DNA of 64,000 nt from Nocardioides sp. HDW12B. GTDB lineage: Bacteria; Actinomycetota; Actinomycetes; Propionibacteriales; Nocardioidaceae. Under the pieces are notes generated by a model that was given only the letters and a program-made list of their open reading frames with translations, had not been told where the DNA came from and ran no database searches. The translations under genes were made by a program, and so were the position numbers. This document shows, piece after piece, positions 38,564-47,558 of the stretch (position 1 is its first letter; the number at the start of each line of letters is the position of its first letter). The DNA is taken from positions 806,001-870,000 of the forward strand of contig NZ_CP049867.1 in NCBI RefSeq assembly GCF_011299595.1. Direction: 5' to 3'.

Positions 38564-39184
38564 GTGAGGACGCAGCACGCAGCAGGAACCCGCACGTCGA
38601 CCCCCGCGCCCGCCCGCACGTCGGGCGCACCCGCGCTCGACGCGCTGCGCCGCCGCACCCGCGCGGCCCACGAGGGGCTCGACGCCGCGCTGTCGGGTCC
38701 CGGAGGCAGCATCGTCGACACGGCCGGCTACGTGCGGCTGCTCACCACGCTCTCGACCCTGCACGCCCACACCGACGAGCCCCTGCACGGCTGGGCCGCG
38801 CGGTCCGGCTGGGTGAGCGACCACCTCGACCTCGCCGTGCTCCCGCGACGCCGTGACCTCTACGCCTCCGACCTGGCCCGGCTCGGCGCGAGCCCGCGTC
38901 CGACCACGGTGCGCGCGACCCCCTGCGACGACGGGCGGGCCCTCGGGCTCCTGTACGTCGTCGCCGGCTCGACCAAGGGTGCGCGCATGGTCCTGCGGGG
39001 ACTGCCCGACGACCTCGCCCCGGACGCCCGCGCCGGTCTGAGCGACGCCGCCGCGCCGGGCGCGGCCCGCCTGTGGCAGGGCTGCCGCAGCGTGCTCACC
39101 ACGCCGCTGCCCGAGGAGCTGGTGGCCCGCGCGGCCGACGAGGCGGAGCGGCTGTTCACCCTGCTGCGGGAGGGCGTGCATTGA
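38564..39184 (+). CDS. Heme oxygenase-like protein (biliverdin supply)
   Basis: The product is 206 residues from a GTG preceded by GAGGAAAGG. The heme oxygenase fold is indicated by DALRRRTRAAHEGLDAALSG, where the histidine is the expected axial heme ligand, TAGYVRLLTTLSTLHA, and LLYVVAGSTKGARMVL, which corresponds to the distal helix. The first 25 residues are a low-complexity leader. It would open heme to biliverdin, the chromophore of bacteriophytochromes. Its stop overlaps the phytochrome start (TTGA), a strong sign that the two are made together, as in BphO-BphP operons. The overall identity to known BphO seems low, so the call rests on motif plus context. Confidence 0.8.
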   Translation: MRTQHAAGTRTSTPAPARTSGAPALDALRRRTRAAHEGLDAALSGPGGSIVDTAGYVRLLTTLSTLHAHTDEPLHGWAARSGWVSDHLDLAVLPRRRDLYASDLARLGASPRPTTVRATPCDDGRALGLLYVVAGSTKGARMVLRGLPDDLAPDARAGLSDAAAPGAARLWQGCRSVLTTPLPEELVARAADEAERLFTLLREGVH

Positions 39185-41481
39185 GCGAGGCCTTCCTGCC
39201 GGTCGGCAGCCCGGTCGACCTGACCAACTGCGAGCGCGAGCCGATCCACATCCCCGGGAGCATCCAGCCCCACGGGGTGCTGCTGTGTGCGCTGGGCCCG
39301 GACGACCCGGTGCTGCAGGTCAGCGCCAACGTCGCCGACGTCTTCGGGGTCGGTCCCGAGCACCTGCTCGGCACCCCGCTGCTCGACCTCTTCGAGCACG
39401 CCTGCCACGACGCCCTGTCGCTGGCGATGTCCGCGCCGCCGGGGGAGCGGACCGCGGTGCCGGTCAAGGCGCTGGTGCGCCGTCGCACGAGCAACGGCCG
39501 CGGCACCCCGCCCACGAGCAACGGACGCGCGTCGGCGTACTCCGCGCTGGTGCACCAGGTCGGCAGCGTCTGGCTCGTCGAGCTCGAGGCCGAGGAGGTC
39601 GCCCTCACCGTCGAGGACACCCTGCTCGGCGTGCGCTCCGCGGTGACCCGGCTGACCTCGGCCACCTCCGTGAGCGACCTGCTCGAGGTGGCCGCGGTCG
39701 AGATCCGTCGCATCACCGGCTTCGACCGGGTCATGGTCTACCGCTTCGACCAGGACTGGAACGGCCAGGTGGTGGCCGAGGCCAAGCACGACCTGCTCGA
39801 GTCCTTCCTCGGCCTGCACTACCCGGCCTCCGACATCCCGCCGCAGGCGCGCGCGCTCTACAAGGTCAACCTGCTGCGCTTCATCCGCGACATCGACGCG
39901 GTCAACGCCCCCCTGGTGCCGGTCGACAGCCCGCTCACGGGGGCGCCGCTCGACCTGTCCCTGGCCGCGCTGCGCAGCGTCTCGCCGATCCACTGCGAGT
40001 ACCTGCGCAACATGGGCGTCACCGCCTCGATGTCGGTGTCGATCATGGTGGCCGGCGAGCTCGCCGGGCTGGTCGCCTGCCACCACTACTCCGGGCCCTA
40101 CGTGCCCTCGGCGCCGGTGCGCGCCACCTGCGAGTTCCTCGCCCAGACGCTGTCGCTGACGCTGAGCAGCCGCGAGCAGGACGAGGTGGTGCGCCGCTCC
40201 ACCCAGATCCAGTCGACGCTGGCAGCGGTCACCCGGGCCGGGGCGCGGGCCCAGGAGGACCTGGGCACGCTCATGGAGCGCTACGCGCCGGGACTCATGA
40301 GCATGGTCGGCGCCCAGGGCATGGCCTGGACCTTCGACGAGACGACCCACACCTCGGGTCTCGTCCCGGATCCGGCCGACCTCGTCCGGCTCCGACGGTG
40401 GGTCGCGGACCACCCGTCCCCCGAGCAGGTGCTCCAGACCGATCGGCTCGGGCTCGACGTACCGTCGCTCAGCGACCTGGCCGGCACCGCCAGCGGCGTG
40501 CTGGCACTGCGCATCGCCGACGGCCAGGACGTCCTGTTCCTGCGGCCCGAGGCCGTGCAGACCGTCGACTGGGGCGGCAACCCGCACCTCAAGGTGATGC
40601 AGGTCGACGCCGACGGCGTCTCCCGGCTCTCCCCACGCGGGTCCTTCAAGCTCTGGCGCGAGACCGTCCGGCGACGCTCCGTGGCGTGGGAGAGCGCCGA
40701 GCTGGAGGCCGCCCACGCGCTGTCGGCCCACCTCGTGCAGCTGCTCTACAGCCGCCACCGCACGGTGGCGATGGTCGCCGAGACGCTCCAGCGCAGCCTG
40801 CTGCCCGAGACGCTGCCCGCCCCGCCCGGGTGGAGCTTCGCGGCCGACAGCCGTCCGGCCTCCGCCGGCGTCGGCGGCGACTGGTACGACGCGTTCCTGC
40901 TGCCCTCGGGCCGCTACCTGCTCGCGGTGGGCGACGTGGCCGGACACGGGCTGACCGCGGCCAGCGCCATGGCCCAGCTGCGCAACGCCCTGCGGGCCTA
41001 CGCCGTGGAGGACGACGACCCCGTCCAGGTGCTGCTGCGCCTGGACCGGATGGCGTCCATGCTGGCGCCCGACGACCTGGCCACCGCGGTGGTGGCGACC
41101 CTGGACCCGGTGACCGGCGACGTGTGCGCGGCCTCGGCGGGTCATCCCTCCCCGATCGTGAGCCAGGGGGGTCGGGCGTCCCTGATGGAGGTGGCGTCGT
41201 TGCCCCCGCTGGGCGCCGGACTGCTGGCCGCGGCGCACGACACGGTCCGGGGCACCGACCTGAGCCTGAAGCCGGGCGACGCGCTGGTGCTCGTCTCCGA
41301 CGGGATGTACGAGCGTCGGGGGGAGGCCGTGGACGTCAGCCTCGCCTCGCTGGCGAGCCTGGTCGACGAGAGCCTGGAGGAGCACCCCGAGGTCGGCGCG
41401 AGCCTGCGCGACCTCATGGTGCGCGCCCCGGGCAGCAGCATCGACGACGACGTCACGCTGCTCATCGTCCGCCGCGACTGA
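39181..41481 (+). CDS. Bacteriophytochrome with C-terminal PP2C (SpoIIE/RsbU) phosphatase
   Basis: The product is 766 residues from a TTG overlapping the heme oxygenase stop. Domain order: PAS with the biliverdin-binding cysteine at position 17 (NCEREPIHIPGSIQPHG), GAF with PASDIPPQAR (Asp 218) and SPIHCEYLRNMGV (His 271), PHY with the tongue motif PRGSFKLWRE near residue 482, then from about residue 530 a SpoIIE-type phosphatase with GVGGDWYDAF, GDVAGHGLTAASAMAQLR, SAGHPSPIV and DDDVTLLIVRRD. Typical bacteriophytochromes end in a histidine kinase; here the output is a serine phosphatase that would dephosphorylate an anti-sigma factor antagonist. Red/far-red light is therefore likely to feed into a sigma-factor partner switch. 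No anti-sigma pair is encoded nearby. Confidence 0.9.
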   Translation: MSEAFLPVGSPVDLTNCEREPIHIPGSIQPHGVLLCALGPDDPVLQVSANVADVFGVGPEHLLGTPLLDLFEHACHDALSLAMSAPPGERTAVPVKALVRRRTSNGRGTPPTSNGRASAYSALVHQVGSVWLVELEAEEVALTVEDTLLGVRSAVTRLTSATSVSDLLEVAAVEIRRITGFDRVMVYRFDQDWNGQVVAEAKHDLLESFLGLHYPASDIPPQARALYKVNLLRFIRDIDAVNAPLVPVDSPLTGAPLDLSLAALRSVSPIHCEYLRNMGVTASMSVSIMVAGELAGLVACHHYSGPYVPSAPVRATCEFLAQTLSLTLSSREQDEVVRRSTQIQSTLAAVTRAGARAQEDLGTLMERYAPGLMSMVGAQGMAWTFDETTHTSGLVPDPADLVRLRRWVADHPSPEQVLQTDRLGLDVPSLSDLAGTASGVLALRIADGQDVLFLRPEAVQTVDWGGNPHLKVMQVDADGVSRLSPRGSFKLWRETVRRRSVAWESAELEAAHALSAHLVQLLYSRHRTVAMVAETLQRSLLPETLPAPPGWSFAADSRPASAGVGGDWYDAFLLPSGRYLLAVGDVAGHGLTAASAMAQLRNALRAYAVEDDDPVQVLLRLDRMASMLAPDDLATAVVATLDPVTGDVCAASAGHPSPIVSQGGRASLMEVASLPPLGAGLLAAAHDTVRGTDLSLKPGDALVLVSDGMYERRGEAVDVSLASLASLVDESLEEHPEVGASLRDLMVRAPGSSIDDDVTLLIVRRD

Positions 41482-41501
41482 GCAGCCGCTACGGTTCGAC
41501 G

Positions 41502-42947
41502 GTGACCGACCGACACACGTCCGTGCCAGAAGACCCGACCCGCGGCGGGGTCGTCGCGCAGGCGGAGGCGGTGGCCGCTTCGCGGCTGACGGCGTCGGAC
41601 CTGCTGGAGCAGACGCTGGCCCGCATCGAGGCGCTCGACCCGACGCTCAACGCGTTCACCGTGGTGCTGACCGAGCAGGCGCGGGCCGAGGCGGCCGAGC
41701 GCGACGTCGCCCAGCAGCGCGGGGACGCGCTGGGCCCGCTGCACGGCGTGCCGGTGGCCATCAAGGAGGAGAACGTCGTGGCCGGCACGGTCACGACCCT
41801 CGGCGGGTCGGCCAACCGCACCCCGGCGACCGAGGACGGGCACGTCACGCGGCTCCTGCGCGAGGCCGGCGCGGTCGTGGTGGGCAAGACGAACATGCCG
41901 GAGTTCGGCCTGTTCCCGTTCACCGAGTCGGTCGCCCACGGCATCACCCGCAACCCGTGGCGGACCACCCACACCCCGGGCGGCTCCAGCGGCGGCACGG
42001 CCGCGGCCGTCGCCAGCGGGATGGTCGCGGTCGGCATCGGCGGTGACGGTGGCGGCTCGATCCGCATCCCGTCGGCGTGCTGCGGACTCTTCGGGCTCAA
42101 GCCGAGCCGGGGACTGGTCTCGTCCGCACCGCTCGGCGACCTCTGGCAGGCGCTCGGCACGGTCGGACCCCTCACCCGGTCGGTCCTCGACAGCGCGGTC
42201 GTCTACGACGTCATCCGCGGCAACGAGCCGGTGGACCGGTGGACGGCCCCCGAGCCGCCGTCGTCGTACGCCGAGGCCGCACGGCTCTCCGCGGACGGGG
42301 CACAGCGCCGTCTCCGCGTCGGTTGGTCGACCACGCCGCACACGCGGGGGATGCGGCCGGCGCCCGAGCACGTGGCCGCGGTCGAGGAGACCGCCGCGCT
42401 GCTCGAGGGGCTCGGGCACGAGGTGGTCGAGATCGACCCGCGCTACCCGGACGCGACCGCGGCGTTCCTGCCGCAGCTCTTCGCGGGCATCCGCGACGAG
42501 GCCGCGCTGGTCGAGGACCGCAGCCGCCTGGAGCCGCGCATCAAGCAGACGGTGGCCATGGGGGCCTGGGCCCGTCCGGCGGTGGTGCGTCGCGCCATCG
42601 CGCGCGGCGACCGGCTCGCCGACCGCGTCGACGAGCGGGTCTTCTCCCGGTGCGACGTGCTGCTGACTCCCACGCTGGCCGAGCGGCCGCCGCAGACCCC
42701 CGTGCTGGGCCGCAAGCCGGCACCGGTGGCGCTGCTGCGGTCGATGCCGATGATCGCCTACACGGCGCTGTGGAACGTGACCGGCCACCCGGCGGCGGCG
42801 CTGCCGACCGGCATCGCCGACGACGGCCTGCCGGTCTCGGTGCAGCTGGTGGGGCGCCGCTTCGACGAGGTCACGCTCTTCGCGCTGGCCGCGCAGATCG
42901 AGTCGGTGCGGCCGTGGGCCGACCGCTGGCCGGAGGTCGGGGCGTGA
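41502..42947 (+). CDS. Amidase signature family enzyme
   Basis: The product is 481 residues from a GTG. The Ser-Ser-Lys triad segments are present: lysine in GVPVAIKEEN near residue 87, the signature TPGGSSGGTAAAVASGMVAVGIGGDGGGSIRIPSACCG with cis-Ser and nucleophile Ser around residues 163-187, then GLKPSRGLVS. The C-terminus has HPAAALPTGIADDGLPVSVQLVG. Such enzymes hydrolyse amides; members without GatB/GatC partners act on small amides, nitrile-derived amides or aryl acylamides. The neighbours give no clue to the substrate. It overlaps the following SDR gene by 4 bases (GTGA), so the two may act in one pathway. Confidence 0.88.
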   Translation: MTDRHTSVPEDPTRGGVVAQAEAVAASRLTASDLLEQTLARIEALDPTLNAFTVVLTEQARAEAAERDVAQQRGDALGPLHGVPVAIKEENVVAGTVTTLGGSANRTPATEDGHVTRLLREAGAVVVGKTNMPEFGLFPFTESVAHGITRNPWRTTHTPGGSSGGTAAAVASGMVAVGIGGDGGGSIRIPSACCGLFGLKPSRGLVSSAPLGDLWQALGTVGPLTRSVLDSAVVYDVIRGNEPVDRWTAPEPPSSYAEAARLSADGAQRRLRVGWSTTPHTRGMRPAPEHVAAVEETAALLEGLGHEVVEIDPRYPDATAAFLPQLFAGIRDEAALVEDRSRLEPRIKQTVAMGAWARPAVVRRAIARGDRLADRVDERVFSRCDVLLTPTLAERPPQTPVLGRKPAPVALLRSMPMIAYTALWNVTGHPAAALPTGIADDGLPVSVQLVGRRFDEVTLFALAAQIESVRPWADRWPEVGA

Positions 42948-43879
42948 GCGCGGTCGGGCTGCTGCTCCACACGCCCCTGGCCCGGGCCCGTCGGGCGGCC
43001 GGCCTCCTGCCCGGCGTGCCGGCGGCGCCGTCGTGGCTCGCTGGGCGCCGGGTGCTGGTGACGGGCGCCTCCTCGGGCATCGGCGAGGCGACGGCGTACG
43101 CCGCGGCCCGGCGCGGGGCGACCGTCCTGCTGGTGGCGCGCCGGGCCGACGAGCTGGACCGGGTACGGGCCGCGATCGTGGCCGACGGCGGCCGGGCCCA
43201 CGCCTACGTGTGCGACCTGACCGACGCCGCGGCGCTGGACCGTCTCGTGGCGCAGGTGCTCGCCGAGCACGGAGGAGTCGACGGGCTGGTCAACAACGCC
43301 GGCCGGTCGATCCGCCGGTCGCTGGCCGCCTCCTGGGACCGGGTGCACGACGTCGAGCGCACGCTGGACCTGAACTTCGTGGCCCCGGTGCGCCTGACGC
43401 TGGGGCTGCTGCCCGGCATGGTCGAGCGCGGCGAGGGTCGGGTGGTCAACGTGCTGACGTGGGGCGTGCAGGTCAAGGCGCCGAAGTTCAGCGCCTACAT
43501 CGCCTCCAAGACCGCGCTGGACGCGTGGTCGCGCATCGCCGGACGCGAGCTGTACGGCGACGGCGTGTCGTTCTCCAACGTCCGGCTGTCGCTGGTGCGG
43601 ACCCCGATGATCGGTCCGACCGACGTCTACCGCAGGGCGCCCGCCCTGAGCCCGGAGCGGGCCGGCGAGATGGTGGTGCGGGCCCTGGAGGAGCGACCCG
43701 TCACCGTCGACACCCTGGCCGGCCGGGTGGCGGAGGTGCTCAACCTGGCGCTGCCCCGCTTCAGTGACCTGGTCGCCTGGGCCGGCAGCCGCGGCTTCCC
43801 GGACTCGCCCGCGGCCGTCCGTCACCTGGAGGAGCCGGCAGAGGAGCCGGCAGAGGCTCCGTCCGAGGCGCGGGCCTAG
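42944..43879 (+). CDS. SDR-family oxidoreductase with Thr at the catalytic Ser position
   Basis: This 311-residue short-chain dehydrogenase starts at a GTG. The Rossmann motif VLVTGASSGIGEATAYAA is at about residue 30, CDLTDAAALDRLV marks the adenine site, VNNAG follows, and the catalytic YIASK is intact. Thirteen residues before the Tyr, where Ser is usual, there is a Thr (VVNVLTWG), a known but less common substitution. A 25-residue hydrophobic N-terminal stretch and an acidic Pro/Glu tail flank the domain. Related actinobacterial proteins are annotated as SDR without substrate. It is coupled to the amidase gene. Confidence 0.85.
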   Translation: MSAVGLLLHTPLARARRAAGLLPGVPAAPSWLAGRRVLVTGASSGIGEATAYAAARRGATVLLVARRADELDRVRAAIVADGGRAHAYVCDLTDAAALDRLVAQVLAEHGGVDGLVNNAGRSIRRSLAASWDRVHDVERTLDLNFVAPVRLTLGLLPGMVERGEGRVVNVLTWGVQVKAPKFSAYIASKTALDAWSRIAGRELYGDGVSFSNVRLSLVRTPMIGPTDVYRRAPALSPERAGEMVVRALEERPVTVDTLAGRVAEVLNLALPRFSDLVAWAGSRGFPDSPAAVRHLEEPAEEPAEAPSEARA

Positions 43880-43889
43880 CGTCCGAGCG

Positions 43890-44870
43890 TCAGGCGGACT
43901 TCTTGGTCTGCTTCTTGGCGGCCGTCTTCTTCGCGGACTTCTTGGCCGGGGCCTTCGTGGAGCTCGCCTTCTTGGCCGTCGACTTCTTCGTCGTCTTCTT
44001 GGCGGGCTTGCTGTCGTCCGCGGCGTCGTCGGCCTCGTCGTCGGCCCCGTCGTCGGCCTCGTCGTCGGCCTCGTCGTCGGCGCTGTCCTCGCCCCGGGCC
44101 GTCTTGGCGGCGGCGACCGACTTCTGCAGCGCGGCGAGCAGGTCGACGACCTGGCCGGCCTCGGGCTCGGGCTCCTTGGTCCGGGTGACCTCGCCGCCCT
44201 CCAGCTTGGCCTTGACCAGCTCGCGCACGGCGGCGGCGTAGTCGTCCTCGAAGTCGCTCGCGTCGTAGTCGCCGGCGAGGGTGTCGAGCAGCAGCTTGGC
44301 CATCTCGACCTCCTGCGGCTTGGGGTCCTCGACCTCGGCCAGGGAGGAGAAGGAGGGCTCACGGATCTCGTCGGGCCACAGAAGTGTCTGCATGACAAGA
44401 ACATCGTCACGGACCCGCAGCACGGCCGGCGTCATGCGGGTCCGGATCGAGACGGTCACCACGGCCACCCGGTCGCTCTCGCGCAGGGCGTCGCGCAGCA
44501 GCGCGTAGGGCTTGGTGCCGCTCTTCTCGGGCTCGAGGTAGTAGGGCTTGTCCAGCTGCATCGGGTCGATCTGGTCCGAGGGCACGAACTTCTCGACCGA
44601 GATCTCCCGGCTGCTGTTCACCGGCAGCTCCGCGAGGTCCTCGTCGTCGAGGATGACCATCTCGCCGTCCTCGGTCTCGTAGCCCTTGGCGATGTCGGCG
44701 TAGGCGACCTCCTCGCCGTCGACCGAGCAGATCCGCTGGTACTTGATCCGGCCGCCGTCCTTGGCGTGCACCTGCCGGAAGCTGATGTCGTGGCTCTCGG
44801 TGGCCGAGTAGAGCTTGACCGGCACGCTGACCAGGCCGAAGGAGACCGCGCCCTTCCAGATCGCTCGCAT
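43890..44870 (-). CDS. ku: Ku, non-homologous end joining DNA end-binding protein
   Basis: This 326-residue bacterial Ku has the core ring-forming domain at residues 1-255 (MRAIWKGAVSFGLVSVPVKLYSATESHD, KYQRICSVDGEEV, the bridge region around DKPYYLEP). The C-terminus is unusual in composition: an acidic run of repeated Asp-Glu-Ala units (about residues 262-285) and then a Lys/Ala-rich tail ending KKQTKKSA. Basic Ku tails are known in actinobacteria to bind DNA and recruit LigD; the acidic spacer before it is less common. It is divergent from the ligase gene with 55 bases between starts, so the repair set shares a control region. Confidence 0.95.
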   Translation of the reverse strand: MRAIWKGAVSFGLVSVPVKLYSATESHDISFRQVHAKDGGRIKYQRICSVDGEEVAYADIAKGYETEDGEMVILDDEDLAELPVNSSREISVEKFVPSDQIDPMQLDKPYYLEPEKSGTKPYALLRDALRESDRVAVVTVSIRTRMTPAVLRVRDDVLVMQTLLWPDEIREPSFSSLAEVEDPKPQEVEMAKLLLDTLAGDYDASDFEDDYAAAVRELVKAKLEGGEVTRTKEPEPEAGQVVDLLAALQKSVAAAKTARGEDSADDEADDEADDGADDEADDAADDSKPAKKTTKKSTAKKASSTKAPAKKSAKKTAAKKQTKKSA

Positions 44871-44925
44871 GCGGACACGGTACCCATCCGCGACCCACCC
44901 GCGCTGATTCCGTCAGGATGGGCCC

Positions 44926-45882
44926 ATGCGTCCGATGCTCGCGACCAAGTCGACCGGCGGCACCCCGCCGCCGGGGGAGACGTGGGTGCACGAGGTGAAG
45001 TGGGACGGCATGCGGGTGCTCGTCAGCGTGACCGGCGGCGTCCTGCGGATCGAGTCACGCAACGAGAACGACGTGACGGTGGCCTTCCCCGAGCTGGCGG
45101 GGCTGGCGGACCGGTCGGTGGTGGGCGGTCACGACATCGTGCTCGACGGCGAGGTGGTGGCCTTCGACGACGCGGGGATCCCGCGCTTCGGGGTGCTGGC
45201 CGACCGCATCCACGTGCGCAGCAGCCGGCGGGCCGAGGAGCTGGCCGCCGCCCGTCCCGTGACGCTCATGGTCTTCGACCTGCTGGCGCTCGACGGCCTC
45301 GACGTCACCGGCCTGCCGTGGTCGGACCGCCGCGCGGCGCTGGAGGGACTCGAGCTGGAGGGTGCCCACTGGCGCACCCCACCGACGTACGACGACGGGG
45401 CCGGGTTGTTCGCGGCGACCCTGGCCCAGGGGCTCGAGGGCGTGGTGAGCAAGCGCCGCTCCTCGCTCTACCGACCCGGGCTGCGGTCGAAGGACTGGCT
45501 GAAGCTGCCACACCGCCCGTCGGGCTCGTACGTCGTCGGAGGCTGGCGACCCGAGACGGGCGGCCGGGACCGGCTCGGGGCGCTGCTGGTGGGGGAGCCG
45601 ACCGAGCGGGGGCTGGTGTTCCGGGGGCGGGTCGGCAGCGGCCTGGCCGGCAAGGCGGGGGCGCGGGTGGCCCCGCTGCTGGCGCCCCTGGCGGCCGACG
45701 CCTCGCCGTTCGTCGACCCGGTGCCGAAGGAGGACGCCGTCGGCGCCCGCTGGGTCCGACCAGAGCTGGTCGTGGAGGTGGCCTCCCTGGGCTTCACCCC
45801 GCAGCACCGGCTGCGGCAGCCGGCGTACCTCGGCCTGCGCGCGGACGTGAGCGTGGACGACCTGGGGGTGGCAGGTGCCTGA
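44926..45882 (+). CDS. ATP-dependent DNA ligase, stand-alone LigD ligase module
   Basis: This 318-residue ligase starts at an ATG. The adenylation motif is HEVKWDGMRVLV, with the nucleophilic Lys at about residue 25. DIVLDGEVVAFDD is motif III, GLEGVVSKRRSSLYRPG is motif IV, and KDWLKLPHRPSGSYVVGGW is motif V followed by the OB-fold. In mycobacteria the ligase, polymerase and phosphoesterase are fused in LigD. Here the ligase is separate, and the next gene (overlap 8 bases) encodes the polymerase. No phosphoesterase module is seen in the window. It would seal ends held by Ku. Confidence 0.93.
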   Translation: MRPMLATKSTGGTPPPGETWVHEVKWDGMRVLVSVTGGVLRIESRNENDVTVAFPELAGLADRSVVGGHDIVLDGEVVAFDDAGIPRFGVLADRIHVRSSRRAEELAAARPVTLMVFDLLALDGLDVTGLPWSDRRAALEGLELEGAHWRTPPTYDDGAGLFAATLAQGLEGVVSKRRSSLYRPGLRSKDWLKLPHRPSGSYVVGGWRPETGGRDRLGALLVGEPTERGLVFRGRVGSGLAGKAGARVAPLLAPLAADASPFVDPVPKEDAVGARWVRPELVVEVASLGFTPQHRLRQPAYLGLRADVSVDDLGVAGA

Positions 45883-46786
45883 GGCGCGCGAGGAGGTGCG
45901 GGTCGAGGTCGACGGACGCGCCCTGACGCTGAGCAACCTCAGCAAGGTGCTCTACCCGCAGACCGGGACGACCAAGGCCGAGGTCATCGACTACTACGCC
46001 CGGATCGCGCCGGTGCTGCTGCCGCACCTCGAGGGGCGGGCGGTGACGCGCGTGCGCTGGCCGCACGGCACGGGGGACCAGTCGTTCTTCGAGAAGAACC
46101 TGCAGGCGCGAGCACCGACGTGGCTGCGTCGGGTCGAGGTGCCGTCCTCCGGCTCCCGGGGCGGCACGGCCGGGCTGCTGACCTTCCCGGTGATCGAGTC
46201 GGTCGCGGCGCTGACCTACCTGGCCAACCTGGCGGCGCTCGAGCTGCACGCCCACCAGTGGCGCTTCGACGACGACGGGCAGCCGGTGAACCCCGACCGG
46301 ATGGTCATCGACCTCGACCCGGGGGAGCCGGCCGGGCTGCACGAGTGCGCCCGGGTGGCGCTGCTGGTGCGCGAGCGGCTCGCGGCACTGGGCCTCGACG
46401 CGGCACCGGTGACCAGCGGCAGCAAGGGGCTGCACCTCTACGCGCCGATGCCGGGCGACCTGACCACCGACCAGGTGCGCGACGCGGCGCGCCAGATCGC
46501 GGAGAGCCTGGAGGAGGAGCACGGCGCCCTCGTCATCTCCTCGATGACCAAGGCGCGGCGCGGCGGCAAGGTCTTCCTCGACTGGTCGCAGAACACCGGG
46601 GCCAAGACCACGATCAGTCCCTACTCGCTGCGCGGCACCCTGACGCCGTACGTCGCGGCGCCGCGGACCTGGGACGAGGTCGAGGAGGGTGCCGAGGACG
46701 AGCTGGGCCTGGAGCAGCTGCGCTTCGACGAGGTCCTGGCGCGGGTCGAGTCCCACGGTGACCTGTTCGGCGAGCTGCTCACCTGA
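45875..46786 (+). CDS. LigD-type polymerase/primase (PolDom) module, stand-alone
   Basis: The product is 303 residues from a GTG overlapping the ligase gene. It is an archaeo-eukaryotic primase-like polymerase. VEVDGRALTLSNLSKVLYPQTG opens the domain. The catalytic acidic pair is in MVIDLDPGE near residue 147, SGSKGLHLYAPM contains the nucleotide-binding His, and VFLDWSQNTGAKTTISPYSLRG holds the third acidic residue and the 5'-phosphate/nucleotide contacts. It would fill gaps and add ribonucleotides at DNA ends. The 3' end overlaps the convergent LuxR gene by 8 bases. Confidence 0.93.
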   Translation: MPEAREEVRVEVDGRALTLSNLSKVLYPQTGTTKAEVIDYYARIAPVLLPHLEGRAVTRVRWPHGTGDQSFFEKNLQARAPTWLRRVEVPSSGSRGGTAGLLTFPVIESVAALTYLANLAALELHAHQWRFDDDGQPVNPDRMVIDLDPGEPAGLHECARVALLVRERLAALGLDAAPVTSGSKGLHLYAPMPGDLTTDQVRDAARQIAESLEEEHGALVISSMTKARRGGKVFLDWSQNTGAKTTISPYSLRGTLTPYVAAPRTWDEVEEGAEDELGLEQLRFDEVLARVESHGDLFGELLT

Positions 46787-47483
46787 GGGTGGTCGAGCCC
46801 GTCGTGCCTCTCGGGACCTGCCCCCGGGGCACCGAGGCGTCGACGTACCCGTCCTCGACCGCGCGCTGGAGCAGCTCGATGCGGGTCTTGACCGGCCGCC
46901 CGAGGGCGGCGTACTTGCTGCGGATGCGCTTGAGGTGCTCCTTGACGGTCGACTCGGCGAGCTCGAGCTGGCGCGCGACCTGCTTGCTGACCAGGCCCTG
47001 GTAGAGCAACGTCAGCACCTCGATCTCGCGCGCCGTCAGCGTCGGACGCGTGGTGCGGGAGGTGTGCAGGAGCGTGGCCAGCTCGACCGAGAGGTAGGAG
47101 TCGCCCGAGCCGACGGCGGTGACCGCGGCGAGGAAGTGCTCGGCGGGCTGGTGCTTGAAGACGATGCCGCGTGCGCCGGCGCCGACGGCCTCGGCCATGA
47201 GCGCGACGTGCTGGCCGTCGGACTGCACGAGCACCTCGGCGCCGCTGGCGCGCAGCGCCACCACGTTGTCGGCCAGGGACGACCCGTCGAGCAGGCGCAG
47301 CCCGAGGACGGCGACGTGCGCACGGTGCCGCTGCGGGTCGAGGTCGGCCACGGTGGGCGCCGCGCCCACCAGCCGCATCGGTCGCGCCCCGTGGCGCGAG
47401 GCCAGCAGCGTCGCGTGCTCGATCCCCAGCAGCGTGAGGGGATGCTCGTCCACCGCGACGACGCGCAGCTCCGACTCGGTCAT
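46779..47483 (-). CDS. LuxR-type regulator with a receiver lacking the phospho-Asp
   Basis: The product is 234 residues. The C-terminal HTH is clear: PTLTAREIEVLTLLYQGLVSKQVARQLELAESTVKEHLKRIRSKYAAL. The N-terminal 120 residues have receiver-like secondary structure and keep the acidic pair (VAVDEHP, residues 12-13) and the Lys (GIVFKHQP). The phosphoacceptor position is glycine (VLGLRLLDG, Gly 61). Phosphorylation is thus unlikely; the domain may respond to a ligand, a partner or expression level. It is divergent from the cpaF pilus gene with 220 bases between starts, which makes the Tad operon a natural target. Confidence 0.8.
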   Translation of the reverse strand: MTESELRVVAVDEHPLTLLGIEHATLLASRHGARPMRLVGAAPTVADLDPQRHRAHVAVLGLRLLDGSSLADNVVALRASGAEVLVQSDGQHVALMAEAVGAGARGIVFKHQPAEHFLAAVTAVGSGDSYLSVELATLLHTSRTTRPTLTAREIEVLTLLYQGLVSKQVARQLELAESTVKEHLKRIRSKYAALGRPVKTRIELLQRAVEDGYVDASVPRGQVPRGTTGSTTLR

Positions 47484-47558
47484 CGGCTCCCCCTCTCACC
47501 CGGCCCGCTGAGGTTGTACCCGGGGGGGTTAGGCCGGAATCGGGACTTTGGTCCCCAT

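Noticed and set aside
33107-39181. A reverse-strand open frame of more than 2000 codons opposite gdh
   Set aside because: It mirrors the high third-position GC of the forward gdh and phytochrome genes, is His/Gly/Arg-rich with no domain, and lacks a ribosome site.
44010-44095. Repetitive GTCGTCGGCCTC stretch as a DNA repeat element
   Set aside because: It encodes the acidic Asp-Glu-Ala spacer of Ku on the reverse strand and needs no other explanation.
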